A stretch of DNA of 64,000 nt from Rhodoferax sp. (GTDB lineage: Bacteria; Pseudomonadota; Gammaproteobacteria; Burkholderiales; Burkholderiaceae_C), in the NCBI RefSeq assembly GCF_018780565.1, contig NZ_JADMJN010000003.1, forward strand, positions 186,001 through 250,000. The letters run 5' to 3'. The position numbers and the translations under genes were made by a program. The stretch's first letter is position 1. Each line of letters opens with the position of its first letter. This document shows, one piece after another, positions 8,552 through 18,242 of this stretch. A model generated the notes under the pieces. The model searched no databases, was not told the DNA's origin, and was given only the letters and a program-made list of their open reading frames with translations.

Positions 8552-9619
8552 ATGCTAAGCGTCCCAATCCTCATGCCAGATCACGAGTCGTCTGATTATT
8601 CCGAGCTGTCGTTTCAGGCCATCGTAGAGCAATCCATCGCGGGCGTGTACGTTATTCAGAACGAGAAGTTTGTCTATTCCAACGCGACATGGGCGAGTTT
8701 TGTGGGGATGAGCAAGGTGGAGATGGAAGGAAAATCACTGCGTGAGATTGTCCCTGCCTACTTCATTGAGCAGTCTCTCAGCATGTACCGCAGGCGCATC
8801 AGCGGTGATATTGCCAGCGTGCGGTATGTGACTCCGGCAATTCACAAGAAGGGACACATTGTGCAGCTGGAGGTGCACGGAACCCGGATGAAATATCGCG
8901 GCGAACCCGCCATTGTGGGGGTTGGGGTTGATGTGACAGAGCGTGTTCGCCGAGAGGAAGAATTGCGCCAAATGCGTACAGATTTGCAGGAGTTGGCCGC
9001 GCAAATCAATCGGGATCGTGAGCAGCAACGGGCAAGCTTTGCCCGGGAACTCCATGACGTACTTGGAGGCCTGCTCGCGTCCATCAAGATGGATATCACC
9101 AGGATCATTCGCCGGGTCACTGAGCCAGAACTTAAAGTGATCACCGAAGACCTCATGCAGGTCACACAGGAAGCTATTCAGACTGTGCGAGATATGTCCG
9201 AGGAACTCCGCCCCAGCGGTCTTGACCATCTCGGCTTGGCCGCTACGATGGAGCGGGAATTGAATATGTTTGCTGCACGCCACGACATCAATTGTCAATT
9301 CCATGCGGGCGATCAGTTGATCCCCATCAGTTCGGCCAGAGCCACTGGCGTTTATCGAATCTTTCAGGAAGGTTTGACCAACATAGCCAAGCACGCCCAG
9401 GCACAGCATGTTGACGTCCAACTTGTGCAGCAGGATGACGAGTTGATGTTGGAGATGCTTGATGATGGTGAGGGGATATTCGACGGCAACTATCGAATTG
9501 GTGCTCGCGGTGTTCTTGGCATGAAGGAGCGCGCGCGCGATTTGGGTGGCGTGCTGGAGCTTGAGCCTCAGGAATATGGGGGGACGCGTTTGCGGCTTGT
9601 AATCCCTGTGACGTCATGA
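8552..9619 (+). CDS. PAS-domain sensor histidine kinase, NarL/UhpB type
   Basis: A 355-residue soluble kinase. A PAS domain covers residues about 20-130 (FQAIVEQSIAGVYVI to GVGVDVTER), a short coiled coil follows, then a HisKA_3 dimerization domain with phospho-accepting His in FARELHDVLGG, and a HATPase_c domain (IFQEGLTNIAKHAQAQ; DDGEGI; GVLGMKERARDLGG). No membrane segment is seen, so PAS probably senses a cytosolic signal or redox cofactor. The stop overlaps the response-regulator start by four bases (ATGA), giving a cognate pair. The Shine-Dalgarno for 8552 is weak, and the in-frame ATG at 8573 is possible. Confidence 0.88.
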   Translation: MLSVPILMPDHESSDYSELSFQAIVEQSIAGVYVIQNEKFVYSNATWASFVGMSKVEMEGKSLREIVPAYFIEQSLSMYRRRISGDIASVRYVTPAIHKKGHIVQLEVHGTRMKYRGEPAIVGVGVDVTERVRREEELRQMRTDLQELAAQINRDREQQRASFARELHDVLGGLLASIKMDITRIIRRVTEPELKVITEDLMQVTQEAIQTVRDMSEELRPSGLDHLGLAATMERELNMFAARHDINCQFHAGDQLIPISSARATGVYRIFQEGLTNIAKHAQAQHVDVQLVQQDDELMLEMLDDGEGIFDGNYRIGARGVLGMKERARDLGGVLELEPQEYGGTRLRLVIPVTS

Positions 9620-10251
9620 TCCGAGTTCTTGTTGTTGATGATCACACGATATTTCGCACAGGCTTGCGCCGGCTTCTCTCGGATGAAAGTGATCTTCGCG
9701 TTGAGGATGAGGCCAAAGACATACCCGAGATGTTCTCAAAGCTTCGCCGTGCAAAGTTTGAAGTCGTTTTGCTCGACGTCAACATGACGGGAAGAAGTGG
9801 CCTTGAATCCATGCAGTCGATTCGGGCTGAATTTCCTGACCTGCCGGTGCTTCTTCTGTCCATGTATCCTGCTGAGCAATACGCACTGGTGGCCCTGCGG
9901 GCTGGCGCCAGCGGATACCTGACGAAAGATGTCGAGGCGGACGAATTGATTCGGGCGATCCGAGAGGTCGCCAGCGGCAAGCGTTACCTTACAAGCATCG
10001 CGGCAGAACGCCTCTTGATGCAGACGGAAACACCCGGTGACCAACCACCCCACCATACGCTGTCAGCGCGTGAAAATCAGATCATGACCCTGATGGTGCA
10101 GGGAAATTCTTTAACTGACATTGGTGTGAAAATGTTCATCAGTGTGAAGACTGTCAGCTCGTATCGCACGCGCATTCTTCGCAAGCTGGGTGTGGAAAAT
10201 AACGCCGAATTGGTGAGGTATGCCATTCGCCACCGAATTATTCCCGGGTGA
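9616..10251 (+). CDS. LuxR/NarL-family response regulator
   Basis: A 211-residue regulator. The receiver domain (residues 1-120) has the acidic pair VVDDH, phospho-acceptor D54 in VLLDVNMTG, and Lys about residue 104 in SGYLTKD. The C-terminal LuxR-type helix-turn-helix (about 145-205) reads LSARENQIMTLM, then FISVKTVSSYRTRILRKLGV. It is the partner of the PAS kinase just upstream, with which it shares a four-base overlap. The inverted repeat at 8462-8518 is a natural candidate target. Its 3' end overlaps the triple-PAS kinase gene by 14 bases on the opposite strand. Confidence 0.92.
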   Translation: MIRVLVVDDHTIFRTGLRRLLSDESDLRVEDEAKDIPEMFSKLRRAKFEVVLLDVNMTGRSGLESMQSIRAEFPDLPVLLLSMYPAEQYALVALRAGASGYLTKDVEADELIRAIREVASGKRYLTSIAAERLLMQTETPGDQPPHHTLSARENQIMTLMVQGNSLTDIGVKMFISVKTVSSYRTRILRKLGVENNAELVRYAIRHRIIPG

Positions 10252-12292
10252 TCTGTGCGGGGGCGATCATCGGCAGTCTGAGTGAAAACGTGGCCCCTTC
10301 TCCAGCCCGACTGGATGCGTCGATGTGGCCTCCCAGCAATCCAGTGACGATGTTGTGAACGATATGCAAACCCAGGCCTGATCCACCCTGACCCAGGCGC
10401 GTTGTGAAGAAGGGCTCAAATACACGCCCAATGTCAGCTGCCTGGATGCCGCGTCCGCTGTCACATACCAGGAGCACGATATGGTTCTCATCCATCGCCT
10501 CTGCATGTATCTTGATGTTGCCGGCTGAGCGGCCAGAATCGAACCCATGCACGATCGCGTTATTGATCAAGTTGGTCAGGACCTGACCCAGCGGGCCAGG
10601 ATAGCTGTCCAGCTGCAATCCGTCGGCAACATCTGCGCTAACGACGCATGCAGATTGACGGATGCTGGGCTGGAGCGTAAGCAGAATTTCTGATACCGCA
10701 GTCGACAGAAAAAATTGCCGGCGCTGCGAACTGGTTTGATCCACGGCAATTTGCTTGAAGCTCTCGACAAGGGCGCCGGCCCGTGACAGATTGCGAATCA
10801 GAATATCCGCCGCCTGACGCGTCGAATCCAGAAAATTTCGCAAGTCTGAGCGCTTCATTCCGTTGTCAAACAGGGCAGTGAATTCCTGGACACGGTAGTC
10901 CAGCGAACTTGCCGTCGTCAAGCCGTTGCCAACCGGGGTATTTAACTCGTGCGCCACACCGGCGACCAGAGAACCCAAGGCTGCCAGCTTTTCCGATTGA
11001 ACGAGCTGGTCTTTGGCCATTTTGAGGGTCTCAAGTGCTTGTGATAATTCCGCGTTGGTATCCTGCAGGTCGGCAGTGCGCCGGGCAACGCGAGCCTCCA
11101 GTTGGGTGTTGAGCGCCAAAATTTCCTCCTGATGGTGTCGTCGCTCGGTAGTGTCGAAGAATGTGAACAAGACCAGGGTGCGCGTGGGCTCCACGAAGGA
11201 GCGGCTGGACATCGAAATCCAGCGCAGTTCTCCATCCGCTCGCCGCAACTGCAACTCCAGGTCATCGATCGCTTCACCGCGTACCGAACGTTCCAACCAA
11301 TCCGAGCGCTCCCGTTGATTGACCCAGATGTTAAGTGCAAGCCCGGATTGCCCCTGCGAGGCCGATGGGTCAAACCCAAAAGCCTTGAACCAGGCTTGGT
11401 TCCATTGGGTTGAAGAAAATTCATCCGCATCGCTTAAATACCCCATGGGCAAGGGAGAGAGGTCAAACATGCGTGAAAATCGCGCCTCGCTTTTTTGCAA
11501 CGCGTTGGCCGCAAGCCTTGCGTCAGTGACATCCCTGAGTACAAAGAACATGTAGGACTCATCCCCGTTTTCAAAGCCGGCCGCGTGCAGCATGACATCG
11601 CGCAATTCGCCGTTGCGGGTCTTCAGAAGCATGTGGTGATCGTGTGCCGCCCCCTGAGTCTGGATAAGGTGAAAAATCTCAGCTCGTTGCTGGGTGTCCA
11701 GCCAGATGTCCAGCGTGTCAAATGTCTTCCCGATGGCCTGATTTCGATGCCAACCCGTAATTTCTTCAAAGGCGGTGTTGACTTCGACGAAGCAGCCGTC
11801 ACTCACCCGGGCCATCAGCATGGCGTCGGGTGTCAATTGAAACGCAGCCCGGAATTGCTTGTAGACCGCGTTTTGTTCGGTGACGTCGCGGGCGATCCAC
11901 AGCACGTGCGAGTGCTTGCAGCCGTGCAAGGCGACGAGGGTGGCGTTGAGAATGCAGTCCCGCGCGGAGCCGTCACGGTGGCGAAACTGCACAACTGCAT
12001 TGCGGACCGCACCTGTCCGCAGCAGTTCGTTCATCAGTTTGATGCGTTGTTCGGGATGGACCCATACGTTGAGTTCAGCCATGGAGTGACCCAGGACTTC
12101 GGAAGGCGGGTAACCCGCAATGGTCTCCATGCCCTGATTGGCCTCCACGATGACCCGGTCGCTGACCCGGGTAATGACAATCCAATCGGTACTGGCATGA
12201 AATATTCGTTCGAATTTTCCTTCGCTGTCACCACTGCGCGATGAGGGGGAAATGCGCTTGAATCCGGCAAGCAGGCGACTTATCAGCATCAT
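10238..12292 (-). CDS. Multi-PAS sensor histidine kinase
   Basis: A 684-residue kinase with three PAS domains in a row (about residues 25-145, 150-265 and 275-390), each with PAC-like ends such as WIARDVTEQNAV and FFDTTERRHHQEE. A long coiled coil follows (395-440), then a HisKA-like H-box GVAHELNTPVGNG and a HATPase_c domain (NLINNAIVHGFD; CDSGRGIQ; GGSGLGLHIV). No membrane segment is present. The class is that of NtrB/DctB-like four-box kinases. GGAG precedes two adjacent ATGs (12292 and 12289). No regulator lies on its strand; it may act with the chemoreceptor upstream or the convergent NarL-type regulator. Confidence 0.9.
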   Translation of the reverse strand: MMLISRLLAGFKRISPSSRSGDSEGKFERIFHASTDWIVITRVSDRVIVEANQGMETIAGYPPSEVLGHSMAELNVWVHPEQRIKLMNELLRTGAVRNAVVQFRHRDGSARDCILNATLVALHGCKHSHVLWIARDVTEQNAVYKQFRAAFQLTPDAMLMARVSDGCFVEVNTAFEEITGWHRNQAIGKTFDTLDIWLDTQQRAEIFHLIQTQGAAHDHHMLLKTRNGELRDVMLHAAGFENGDESYMFFVLRDVTDARLAANALQKSEARFSRMFDLSPLPMGYLSDADEFSSTQWNQAWFKAFGFDPSASQGQSGLALNIWVNQRERSDWLERSVRGEAIDDLELQLRRADGELRWISMSSRSFVEPTRTLVLFTFFDTTERRHHQEEILALNTQLEARVARRTADLQDTNAELSQALETLKMAKDQLVQSEKLAALGSLVAGVAHELNTPVGNGLTTASSLDYRVQEFTALFDNGMKRSDLRNFLDSTRQAADILIRNLSRAGALVESFKQIAVDQTSSQRRQFFLSTAVSEILLTLQPSIRQSACVVSADVADGLQLDSYPGPLGQVLTNLINNAIVHGFDSGRSAGNIKIHAEAMDENHIVLLVCDSGRGIQAADIGRVFEPFFTTRLGQGGSGLGLHIVHNIVTGLLGGHIDASSRAGEGATFSLRLPMIAPAQITRE

Positions 12293-12420
12293 TTTTCTCC
12301 AACGAAATGTAGTTCTGTACTGACTGAAAGTTCCGTGTATCGGTAGTCATCGCCTGACAGTTGAGCAGGCTCATGTGCAGTGCGTTGCCCGAGGAGCCCG
12401 TGAGGGAGGCTGTGCCGGGC

Positions 12421-14088
12421 CTAAAAGGTTTTCCAGTCCTTTTTCGCGCCTCGCGCATGGACACGAATTCTGGTATCGACGCCCGGTTTGGATGGCGTTG
12501 TGATTAAAGCAGGCGAAGCCTTGGGCAGAGCAAGCGCTTCGTCCTTATGAATCAGTTTGAATATGGCGACAGTGTGTACAAGCTCTTCCGCCTGGCCCTT
12601 CAAGCTGCTGGTTGCCGCTGCCATTTCTTCAACCAAGGCCGAATTCTGTTGTGTGGTTTGATCCATTTGCGCTACAGCCTCGCCCACCTGCGCCACACCC
12701 AAGGCCTGTTCGTTTCCAGCGGCACTGATCTCGCCAACGATGTCTGTGACATGTTTTATGCTGCTCACCACTTCGGTCATGGTTGTACCCGCTTGATTCA
12801 CCAGAGCGGTGCCGTGTTCAACGCGTTCAACACTGGCACCAATCAATAATTTGATTTCCTTGGCGGCTTCGGCGGAACGGCCGGCCAAGGACCTGACCTC
12901 TGACGCCACTACGGCAAAACCACGCCCCTGCTCCCCTGCCCGCGCGGCCTCGACCGCTGCATTCAGCGCGAGAATATTGGTTTGAAATGCAATGCCGTCG
13001 ATCACACTGATGATGTCCGCAATTTTGCGGGATGACTCGTTGATGCCTTTCATGGTTTCCACCACCTGGCTGACCACATGGCCACCTTCGATTGCAACGT
13101 TGGATGCGCGTATGGCCAGCTGGTTGGCCTGATTGGCACTGTCCGCATTTTGTCGGACGGTTGAACCCAACTCCTCCATGGACGCTGCCGTTTCCTCCAA
13201 TGCGCTGGCCTGCTGTTCTGTGCGAGCCGAGAGGTCGTGGTTGCCTTGTGCAATTTCAGAGCTGGCGTTGGCAACGCTTTCGGAGCCATGGCGAACACTC
13301 GACACGACCTTGACAAGGGCGTCACTCATGCGCGCCAGGGATTGCATGAGCAGCGCCAATTCATCCTTTCCCTTTGATTGAATGAACTCGGTCAGATCAC
13401 CCTGTGTAATGGCATCGGCAACTTCCACTGCACGATTCAATGATCGCGACAGATTGCGGATCATGAAAAAACTCAATATCGCTGCAGCGGGCAGACTGAC
13501 CAACAGTGCAGAAATGGCAACCCACAGAATTGTGTTGGAGCGTTTTACCGCCGTCTCATATTCGATTTTGGCTTCGTTGAGATGAAGTTTGAGAATGGGC
13601 TTCAAACTTTCGCGCATCTTCTCAAAGAGCGGACCCACCGTGCCGGAGAATAAAGTCTGGGCCTCACTGACGTTGTTTTCCCTAAGCGCTTTAGAAGCAG
13701 CCTTGAGTCCTTTTTCTGCGTATTGATGGCGGTTCTCCGAAAAAGCCTTGGCTATTGGCGCTTCCTCTGGGGTCAGTGTCCGGTTTGTGTAGATGGCCAT
13801 GAGTTTGTTCGCCTGGGTCGCGTTCAGCTCAAGTTCTGCCAAATTTTTGGTAATCGTCCCCGCGTCTACATAATTCAATGAGCCCCCAAGCAACACTTGA
13901 TTGCGCTGTTCCAGACGCAGTACCTCGCTGAGGTGGGCCATCGGCAAGGTGCGATCCTCATAAACTGATTTCAAACCATCACTTGTTTTGGCAATGCCGT
14001 ACAAGCCCATGGCCGCGCCAGCAACGAGCATGCTGGAGAGCAAGCCAACCAGCAGGACCAATCGTGTCGATATTTTTAGTTGATTCAC
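12421..14088 (-). CDS. Methyl-accepting chemotaxis protein with C-terminal pentapeptide
   Basis: A 555-residue transmembrane chemoreceptor. TM1 is about residues 10-32, a four-helix-bundle-like periplasmic sensor spans 33-185, TM2 190-210, and a HAMP linker leads to the MA signalling domain with the conserved hairpin [22 protein letters not shown]. It ends DWKTF, close to the NWETF pentapeptide that tethers CheR and CheB, so it is probably a high-abundance receptor helping others adapt. The start is the GTG at 14088: AGGAG stands eight bases before it and the protein then begins at the usual short cytoplasmic segment. The ATG at 14154 would overlap the ligase gene. It is paralogous to the receptor at 24-26 kb. 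Confidence 0.92.
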   Translation of the reverse strand: MNQLKISTRLVLLVGLLSSMLVAGAAMGLYGIAKTSDGLKSVYEDRTLPMAHLSEVLRLEQRNQVLLGGSLNYVDAGTITKNLAELELNATQANKLMAIYTNRTLTPEEAPIAKAFSENRHQYAEKGLKAASKALRENNVSEAQTLFSGTVGPLFEKMRESLKPILKLHLNEAKIEYETAVKRSNTILWVAISALLVSLPAAAILSFFMIRNLSRSLNRAVEVADAITQGDLTEFIQSKGKDELALLMQSLARMSDALVKVVSSVRHGSESVANASSEIAQGNHDLSARTEQQASALEETAASMEELGSTVRQNADSANQANQLAIRASNVAIEGGHVVSQVVETMKGINESSRKIADIISVIDGIAFQTNILALNAAVEAARAGEQGRGFAVVASEVRSLAGRSAEAAKEIKLLIGASVERVEHGTALVNQAGTTMTEVVSSIKHVTDIVGEISAAGNEQALGVAQVGEAVAQMDQTTQQNSALVEEMAAATSSLKGQAEELVHTVAIFKLIHKDEALALPKASPALITTPSKPGVDTRIRVHARGAKKDWKTF

Positions 14089-14150
14089 AGTACTTTCTCC
14101 TGAGGTTTGAGATAGAAAACGTGGCATCGCTGGGAAAACGGTAAGTGGAG

Positions 14151-15797
14151 TCAAGTGAATTTGCGTCGCAATGCCTTCTTGTCATGTTTGCCTACGCTGG
14201 TCTTGTCGATTGACACAACAAGGTGAACATGGTCAGGCACGGCAAATTTGGAAATGAGGCCTTTTGCAGCTTTGTTGGCGACAAGTTCGAGAAGATCAGC
14301 CCCCGTGAGGGTGTCGAAGAATTCACGTTTTGGCACCACAATTGCAATCGGTCGTTCGCCCCATTTTTCGCTTGGAATGCCAATGACGGCGACATCTGCA
14401 ACGCCGGGATGGGTGGCCAGAAGTTGTTCAAGATCGAGCGATGAAACCCATTCCCCGCCAGTCTTAATCACATCCTTGATGCGATCCACCAGTCTGAGGC
14501 AACCCGTCGCATCAATGCGTCCCATGTCCTGGGTGTGCAGATAGCTGCCTTGCCACAGTGCTTCCGATGCCACCGGATTGGACATGTACCCCTGTGTCAG
14601 CCACGGAGCGCGCACCACGACTTCACCCACGGATTCCCCGTCGCGAGGCACATCACGCATTTGCTCGTCCACCACGCGCAACTCCACCAGAGGAATTGAC
14701 CAGCCAGCGCGGATGCGAAAGTCCATGTCGTTGCTTGTGCCCTCGGCATGTTTCGCGGGTTCCGATGCCTGCGCCAGCGTCAACATTGGGCACGACTCGG
14801 ACATGCCGTAGCCGGTGAAGATGTCGATCCCTTTCTCCAATGCTTGCAAACACAAACTGGGCGGCAAGACGGCGCCGCCGGACACCATCTTCCAGCCGCG
14901 AAAGTCGGTGCCCTTGGCCTCCGATAAAACCATCTGCAACACAGTGGGCACGCCGTGCGAGAACGTCACTTTCTCCTTCTTGACCAGGGTCACTACACGC
15001 TGCGGTGCAAAGCGTCCGGGGTAGACCTGCTTGACTCCCATCAGGGTGGCGACATAGGGCAGACCCCAGGCGTGCACATGGAACATGGGGGTCAGGGGCA
15101 TGTAGACGTCGCCGCGGTGAAAACGCTGGTGCTCCGGGCTGGCCGAGAGTGCGGAGCTGGTGGCCAGCGTGTGCAGAACGATCTGTCGGTGACTGAAGTA
15201 GACGGCCTTGGGCAGGCCGGTTGTGCCCGTGGTGTAGAAGGTTGTGGCCAGTGAGTTTTCGTCGAAATCGCGGAAGTGAAACTGGGTGCGCGCCTGGTTC
15301 ATGAGCGATTCGTATTCCCCTGCGACCTTCAGCGTGGTCGAGGCGGGTGTTTCGTCCTGCAGAACAACGATGCGCTGCAGCTTGGGCAGGCGATCCTGAA
15401 TGGATGTGATCACATCCAGGAAGTCGGCGTGAATCAGCAAGGTGGATGCGCCACTGTGGTCGATGGTGTAGGCGATTTGTTCGCTGGAGAGTCTGACATT
15501 GACCATCATCAGCACGGCGCCCATCATGGGAATGGCAAAGTAGCTTTCCAGGTAGCGATGGCTATCCCAGTCCATGATGCTGACGGTGTCGCCCTCGTTG
15601 ACACCCAGTGATTGCAGAAGGTTGGCCAGCTTGCCAATGCGAGCGGACAGGTCGCGGTAGGTGTAGCGATACAGCTCTCGATAGACGATCTCGTTATCCG
15701 GCGCATTGGCCAGCGGTGTATGCAGCAGCTGCTTGATCAGCAATTGATAGTCGTAGGCACTGGTCGTGCGTTTAGCTTTTCGGGGCGCGTTTTTCAT
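14151..15797 (-). CDS. Fatty-acid / acyl-CoA ligase (AMP-binding)
   Basis: A 548-residue ANL-superfamily ligase. It has the P-loop-like A3 motif [15 protein letters not shown]5 [12 protein letters not shown]7 [11 protein letters not shown] (TQD where TGD is usual), the hinge [16 protein letters not shown] and the catalytic Lys in [14 protein letters not shown]. It activates a fatty acid as acyl-AMP and transfers it to CoA. The length and the HVHAWG segment fit the medium/long-chain ligase group common in Burkholderiales. It diverges from a lysophospholipase-like gene across a 340-base region with palindromes, suggesting a shared lipid or ester catabolic programme. The exact chain length is not readable from sequence. 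Confidence 0.9.
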   Translation of the reverse strand: MKNAPRKAKRTTSAYDYQLLIKQLLHTPLANAPDNEIVYRELYRYTYRDLSARIGKLANLLQSLGVNEGDTVSIMDWDSHRYLESYFAIPMMGAVLMMVNVRLSSEQIAYTIDHSGASTLLIHADFLDVITSIQDRLPKLQRIVVLQDETPASTTLKVAGEYESLMNQARTQFHFRDFDENSLATTFYTTGTTGLPKAVYFSHRQIVLHTLATSSALSASPEHQRFHRGDVYMPLTPMFHVHAWGLPYVATLMGVKQVYPGRFAPQRVVTLVKKEKVTFSHGVPTVLQMVLSEAKGTDFRGWKMVSGGAVLPPSLCLQALEKGIDIFTGYGMSESCPMLTLAQASEPAKHAEGTSNDMDFRIRAGWSIPLVELRVVDEQMRDVPRDGESVGEVVVRAPWLTQGYMSNPVASEALWQGSYLHTQDMGRIDATGCLRLVDRIKDVIKTGGEWVSSLDLEQLLATHPGVADVAVIGIPSEKWGERPIAIVVPKREFFDTLTGADLLELVANKAAKGLISKFAVPDHVHLVVSIDKTSVGKHDKKALRRKFT

Positions 15798-16137
15798 TGT
15801 GGTTTCCCTGGTGGTGCTTGAAATGATTCAAGCTTAGGTCGCCAGGATTGCTTTGAAAGTAAGAACTTTCTGTTGCAGCACTAGGAAGGTTCCGATATTC
15901 ACTGTCGCGAATTTACGAAAGTTTTTGGCAACGCTGTGCAAAGGATCAGCTTTTCGCGCGTGGCTCCATGGGTGCGATATGGCCGCATGGATGCGCCCCC
16001 TTCTGGCAAGTTGCGATGGTGACGAATCGGAACTTTCTTACACGCTTGCCGGATTGTTCCGACTGACATGAGAGACCCCCAAGACTAATATTTATGAACA
16101 CAAGCACACGCTAGTCCAAGGAACAAGGAGAGAGACT
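15798..16137. promoter_or_regulatory. Divergent control region with several palindromes
   Basis: No convincing gene lies here. The 340 bases separate the acyl-CoA ligase (minus) from the hydrolase (plus) and contain GCTTGAA-ATGA-TTCAAGC (15816-15833), GAAAGT-AAGA-ACTTTC (15855-15870) and GGAAGGTTCC (about 15883-15892). A further GGAACTTTC copy lies near 16030. The first two are near the ligase start and could be operators for a fatty-acid-responsive repressor. AAGGAGAGAG just before 16138 is the ribosome site of the hydrolase. Confidence 0.45.
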
Positions 16138-17007
16138 ATGAACGCAAAAGAAGTTCGTTTTAGTATTGAAGCGCAGGATGGTTACCTCATCGAGGCCTAT
16201 GCATGGCATTGCGACGCTACGCCTCGTGGCGTGATACAGGTCGTGCACGGAATGGCCGAACATTCACGCCGCTACCGTCATGTTGCGCAAGCCCTGGTCG
16301 ATCAAGGGTATGTGGTCTATGCATGCGAACACAGGGGACACGGTCAATCGGCGCTCGATGGTGGGACGCTGGGCGACTTTGGTCCCAGGGGATTCCAAGC
16401 CTTGTCGGATGATATGGCGGTTGTGACGCGCCACTTGCGCCAACGTCATCAGGGCATTCCACTTTTGATGATGGCGCACAGCATGGGCTCGTTCGCTGCG
16501 CAACTCTATCTGCTTGACCATTCGGCTCTGGTGGATGCGGTTGCATTGTCAGGCACGACAGCTTTGGAGATGCTTGACCTGCGCACCTCGGGCTGGACAC
16601 TTGAAGGTGCCAATTCGGCTGTTGAGAATCCCGCAACGCCAGTGGACTGGCTGAGTCGTGATCCATCGGTGCCAGCCGCCTATTTGGCCGACCCGCTCTG
16701 CGGCTTCCCTTTGACGGAGGCCTCGCTCATGTCCATCTTTGAACATGGAAATCGTACAGCTGACATGTCGCAGTTTGGCGGCATTCGCAAGGACTTGCCA
16801 CTCTATCTTTTCACTGGCGACAAGGATCCTGTCAACAACAACCTGGTCTGGTTCGATCCGCTGGTGCAGCGGCTTCGTCTCGCCGGATTTCTTGACCTCT
16901 CAACGCACGTTTACGGTGGTGCGCGGCATGAGGTCTTGAATGAGACGAATCGAGCCGAGGTCATTGCGAACCTGGTTGCGTGGGTGAACCGTGCGATTGG
17001 CGGATGA
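16138..17007 (+). CDS. Alpha/beta hydrolase, lysophospholipase / monoacylglycerol lipase-like
   Basis: A 289-residue serine hydrolase of the Hydrolase_4 (PldB/MGL) group. The oxyanion-hole motif is VVHGMAEHS (residues 36-43), EHRGHGQS follows, the nucleophile elbow is AHSMGS with Ser115, the acid lies in FTGDKDPV (about 225) and the His in GGARHEVLNE (about 265). No signal peptide is seen, so it is cytosolic. It probably cleaves short esters or monoacylglycerols. A good AAGGAG supports the start. It precedes the ribose-type ABC importer on the same strand by 157 bases, which may supply its substrate or take up a hydrolysis product. Confidence 0.88.
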   Translation: MNAKEVRFSIEAQDGYLIEAYAWHCDATPRGVIQVVHGMAEHSRRYRHVAQALVDQGYVVYACEHRGHGQSALDGGTLGDFGPRGFQALSDDMAVVTRHLRQRHQGIPLLMMAHSMGSFAAQLYLLDHSALVDAVALSGTTALEMLDLRTSGWTLEGANSAVENPATPVDWLSRDPSVPAAYLADPLCGFPLTEASLMSIFEHGNRTADMSQFGGIRKDLPLYLFTGDKDPVNNNLVWFDPLVQRLRLAGFLDLSTHVYGGARHEVLNETNRAEVIANLVAWVNRAIGG

Positions 17008-17063
17008 CTTCTTGAAAGCGTTGCTATATCGCTTGAATTGAATTTCAACAAGTTTGTCGGTAT

Positions 17064-17076
17064 GTCGCTTAGCGAC
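17064..17076. promoter_or_regulatory. Perfect short palindrome before ABC importer
   Basis: GTCGCT-T-AGCGAC is a perfect inverted repeat around one base, about 90 bases ahead of the binding-protein gene. A one-base centre rules out a stable hairpin, so if it matters it is a protein-binding site. TTGAATTGAATTTCAA lies some 30 bases further upstream. The rest of the 157-base gap shows only the AGGAG before 17165. Confidence 0.35.
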
Positions 17077-17164
17077 GATGGACGATCTCCAGCGCGGGAT
17101 CTCTGTTAGTCAATTCATGCCCTTGCGACGGGGCGGGTGTTAGTGGATCAACTAGGAGACTGAG

Positions 17165-18235
17165 ATGATTGCAATTTCTAAGAAGTTCAAAAAAACCTTG
17201 CTGGCGTTCACGCTATTGGGTGCTGCAGCAGCACATGCGGCGGATGTTGAGTTGTTGCCCGGGGGCCTGTTGACCGCAACCTCGGCGGAACAAACCAAGC
17301 CTGGTCAGTTCAAGAAAGCCGGCCCCTGGCGTGTGGGTGTCTCTTTTGCCGGCGTTGGCAATAGTTGGATTGTTCAAATGATTCAGGAAATGCGTTTTAC
17401 AGCTTCGCAAAACAAGAATATCAAGGACTTCATCTTCACTGAAGCCAATTGGCAACCAGCCAAGCAGGTGGCCGACGTCGAAGATCTTTTGACAAAGAAA
17501 ATTGACATCCTGATCATTGGACCCATCTCGCAGGCCACGGGCACACCGCTCATCGAAAAGGCAGCCAAGCTGGGCATTCCGGTCGTCACATTTGGTGCCT
17601 ATGGACGCGCTGCGCAGTCAACCACCGAAGTCTGGGCTGGCGGTCGGGTGTTCGGGCAACAGGGCGGTGAATTCCTGCGCCGTGAACTCAATGGCAAAGG
17701 AAATCTGTGGGTATTTCGTGGCATCGCTGGCGTGGACGAAGAACAGTTGCGCTATGAAGGCTTTCGCAAGGCGATCGACGGTTCGAGCCTGAAGATCACC
17801 AGCGAAGTTTTTGGTGATTGGAACTATGCAAAAGGCAAGCAACTGTGCGAGAACCTGGTTCTCTCGGGCCAGCCTGTGGATGGTATCTGGTTCTCCGGTG
17901 CCGAGATGACTCGCGCTTGTATCGATGTCTTCAAGGAGTCAGGCAAGGCATTGGTGCCGATGACTGGAGAGGCCAACAATGGTTTCTTGCGCGCCTGGAA
18001 AGAATCTGGCGTGAAGAGCGTTGCTCCGACGTTCACGCCTGGATTGGGTGCGGCGGTTGTGCGGGCTTCTGTGGGACTTCTTGAAGGCAAGCCCTTGAAT
18101 CGGTCGTACTTCTCCATGCCGGCTCCCATCACGCGCGATCAGCTTGACAAGTTCTATCGTCCAGACCTGAACGATTCGTACTGGATGCCGACTACGTTGC
18201 CCGAGGCGAAGGTCGTTGAGTTGTTCAAACGTTGA
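17165..18235 (+). CDS. Periplasmic sugar-type ABC binding protein
   Basis: A 356-residue secreted protein with a clear signal peptide (KKFKKTLLAFTLLGAAAAHA, cleavage after about residue 25). The mature part is a type I (Peripla_BP_4) binding protein: VGVSFAGVGNSWIVQMIQEM, then DILIIGPISQATGTPLIEKA, typical of ribose/galactose and TorT-like receptors. It would bind a small ligand and deliver it to the permeases encoded next. AGGAG stands seven bases before the ATG. It opens a four-gene operon of binding protein, ATPase and two permeases. The ligand is not evident; the neighbouring lipase and ligase leave open a non-sugar such as an ester or polyol. Confidence 0.9.
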   Translation: MIAISKKFKKTLLAFTLLGAAAAHAADVELLPGGLLTATSAEQTKPGQFKKAGPWRVGVSFAGVGNSWIVQMIQEMRFTASQNKNIKDFIFTEANWQPAKQVADVEDLLTKKIDILIIGPISQATGTPLIEKAAKLGIPVVTFGAYGRAAQSTTEVWAGGRVFGQQGGEFLRRELNGKGNLWVFRGIAGVDEEQLRYEGFRKAIDGSSLKITSEVFGDWNYAKGKQLCENLVLSGQPVDGIWFSGAEMTRACIDVFKESGKALVPMTGEANNGFLRAWKESGVKSVAPTFTPGLGAAVVRASVGLLEGKPLNRSYFSMPAPITRDQLDKFYRPDLNDSYWMPTTLPEAKVVELFKR

Positions 18236-18242
18236 TTTTGCG

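Noticed and set aside
15853..16071. A 72-codon ORF in the divergent region
   Set aside because: No ribosome site, no recognisable motif, and it lies over palindromes of a control region.
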